DNA from: Collinsella aerofaciens
GTDB lineage: Bacteria; Actinomycetota; Coriobacteriia; Coriobacteriales; Coriobacteriaceae
Assembly: GCF_019131995.1 (NCBI RefSeq)
Contig: NZ_JAHONA010000018.1
Span: 1 to 44,740 of the forward strand
Direction of reading: 5' to 3'
Length of the DNA: 44,740 nt
Shown: piece after piece, positions 43,791 through 44,740 of the stretch
Layout: every line of letters begins with the position of its first letter
Numbering within the stretch: position 1 is the first letter of the stretch
Program-made: the position numbers and the translations under genes
The notes under the pieces: generated by a model
The model's input: only the letters and a program-made list of their open reading frames with translations
Database searches by the model: none
What the model was told of the DNA's origin: nothing

Positions 43791-44740
43791 ATGAAGGAAA
43801 CCGAGAAGATCGAGATCATGCACTTTAGCCAGGAGGGCTACGTCGAGGACGGCAAGAACGTCTACGAGGCCGGCAAGACGATGACCGCGCTCGCCGACAA
43901 GGTCGCCGACGAGGGCTACGACGCCGTGTTCCTGATGGGCGTCGGCGGCACCTGGGACGAGCTCATGCAGCTCGAGTACCTCATGAACAAGTTCGGCGAC
44001 CGCGACCTCGAGGTCTACCTGATCCACGCCGCCGAGTGGAACGCCATGGGCCACAAGCGCATGACCGAGAAGTCCGTCGTGCTCACCGCCTCCGAGTCCG
44101 GCACCACCCCCGAGGTCCTCGAGGCCGTCAAGAAGATGAAGGGCATGGGCGTGCGCGTCTACGCCATGACCAAGCCCGAGGGCCCCATCGGCCAGGCTGT
44201 GGGCGCCGAGAATTGCGTCAAGATGGCTTCCGATCATGGTAACGGCGGCTGCGAGATGGGCTACTACCTCGCCGACTGCTTCGGCCTGCGCCTGCTCAAC
44301 CGCCGCGGCTGCTTCCCCAAGTTTGACCTGTTTATCGAGCAGACCAAGGACAGCTGGAAGGACATGCTCGATATCCGCAAGCGCTTCGAGCCGCGCGCCG
44401 AGGAGCTCGCCAAGAAGTACGCCCTGGCCCCCTACACCATGTTCATCGGCTCCGGCGCCCTGTGGGGCGAGACCATCCTGTTCTCGATGTGCATCCTCGA
44501 GGAGATGCAGTGGAAGCGCACCCGCTACATCACCTCGGCCGACTTCTTCCACGGCACCCTCGAGCTCGTGGAGCCCGGCGTCCCGGTCTTCCTGTTCATG
44601 GGCGAGGACGAGAACCGCAAGCTCGACGAGCGCGTCCGCGCCTTCCTCAACCGCGGCGTGACCGGCGACACCGACATCAACGTCATCGACACCGCCGAGT
44701 TCGCGATCCCCGGCCTTGACGACGAGTTCCGCGTCATCGT
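43791..44740 (+). CDS. SIS-domain deglycase 3, near-identical paralogue (partial, runs off window)
   Basis: The gene starts with AAAGGAAAAGCC-ATG and stays open to the window end (316 codons visible). It is a duplicate of the gene at 38601: by eye about 26 base differences over 950 nt. These cluster in the first 100 nt and in a patch near 44200-44262; the rest, including silent positions, is almost identical. Changed residues include D12S/L17V-type changes near the N-terminus and AMASDHGSGG to KMASDHGNGG. It probably heads a second operon beyond the window. The function inferred for its twin applies. Confidence 0.9.
   Translation, partial: MKETEKIEIMHFSQEGYVEDGKNVYEAGKTMTALADKVADEGYDAVFLMGVGGTWDELMQLEYLMNKFGDRDLEVYLIHAAEWNAMGHKRMTEKSVVLTASESGTTPEVLEAVKKMKGMGVRVYAMTKPEGPIGQAVGAENCVKMASDHGNGGCEMGYYLADCFGLRLLNRRGCFPKFDLFIEQTKDSWKDMLDIRKRFEPRAEELAKKYALAPYTMFIGSGALWGETILFSMCILEEMQWKRTRYITSADFFHGTLELVEPGVPVFLFMGEDENRKLDERVRAFLNRGVTGDTDINVIDTAEFAIPGLDDEFRVI

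Overview
The window looks like the chromosome of a Collinsella-like gut actinobacterium (Coriobacteriia). This is an inference from GC-rich coding sequence with relaxed intergenic AT content, the family-level identity of many genes, a phosphoketolase (xfp), and a strong bias toward PTS and ABC sugar uptake. There are no rRNA genes, intact IS elements or phage genes; one tRNA (Gln, TTG) is present.

Layout. (1) 0.1-7.0 kb: a tight housekeeping operon, acpS, fused NAD(P)HX repair enzyme, alr, family-4 uracil-DNA glycosylase, tsaE, and an unusual TsaB-RimI-TsaD three-domain fusion. (2) 7.0-9.7 kb: an 800-nt gene-free stretch with two long palindromic elements and a structured leader with terminator, then a CstA-family transporter. 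(3) 9.9-12.1 kb: an orphan protein with a winged-helix-like N-terminus, a long low-complexity middle and a JetD/Toprim-like C-terminus. (4) 12.1-14.6 kb: tRNA-Gln, a peptidoglycan-binding protein and a polyprenyl synthase, all on the minus strand. (5) 14.7-28.4 kb: an alpha-glucan/maltodextrin island with a PTS EIIC-EIIB-HAD fusion, a divergent GntR/UTRA regulator, a MalEFGK-type ABC importer, glgP, malQ and galE. Five near-copies of the palindrome TTGTTTAAACAA tie its promoters together. (6) 28.7-35.1 kb: secreted NlpC/P60-type hydrolase, murB, a LacI regulator and phosphoketolase with paired TAAAACGTTTT(A/T) operators. (7) 35.2-44.7 kb: two overlapping GntR/UTRA regulators, then two SIS-domain enzymes with a complete mannose-family PTS (EIIA, B, C, D), resembling the Salmonella Gfr (glucoselysine/fructoselysine) system, an MFS transporter, and the start of a second, nearly identical SIS gene cut off by the window end.

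How it fits together. Starch-derived oligosaccharides would enter through the ABC importer and be processed by MalQ and GlgP; the PTS-HAD fusion could import and dephosphorylate a related sugar. GalE, phosphoketolase and the Amadori-type PTS locus extend the same fermentative sugar economy. A 12-nt box, ACC(G/A)TTC(A/G)CCGA, lies 22-31 nt upstream of the gene-specific operator in four of these sugar promoters and may mark a shared global regulator.

The most novel signal is a dispersed palindromic element: four copies, each with a core of exactly 69 nt inside perfect or near-perfect arms of 28-42 bp. The arms differ completely between copies while the core is conserved, and the core carries its own inner hairpin whose stem covaries around a constant CAC-ATTAA-GTG tip. 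Three copies sit 7-12 nt after a stop codon in the same orientation. A fifth long palindrome, lacking the core, follows xfp. A second, unrelated repeat system is a three-unit array at 22.9-23.1 kb with 15-nt arms and loops of exactly 27 nt in each unit.
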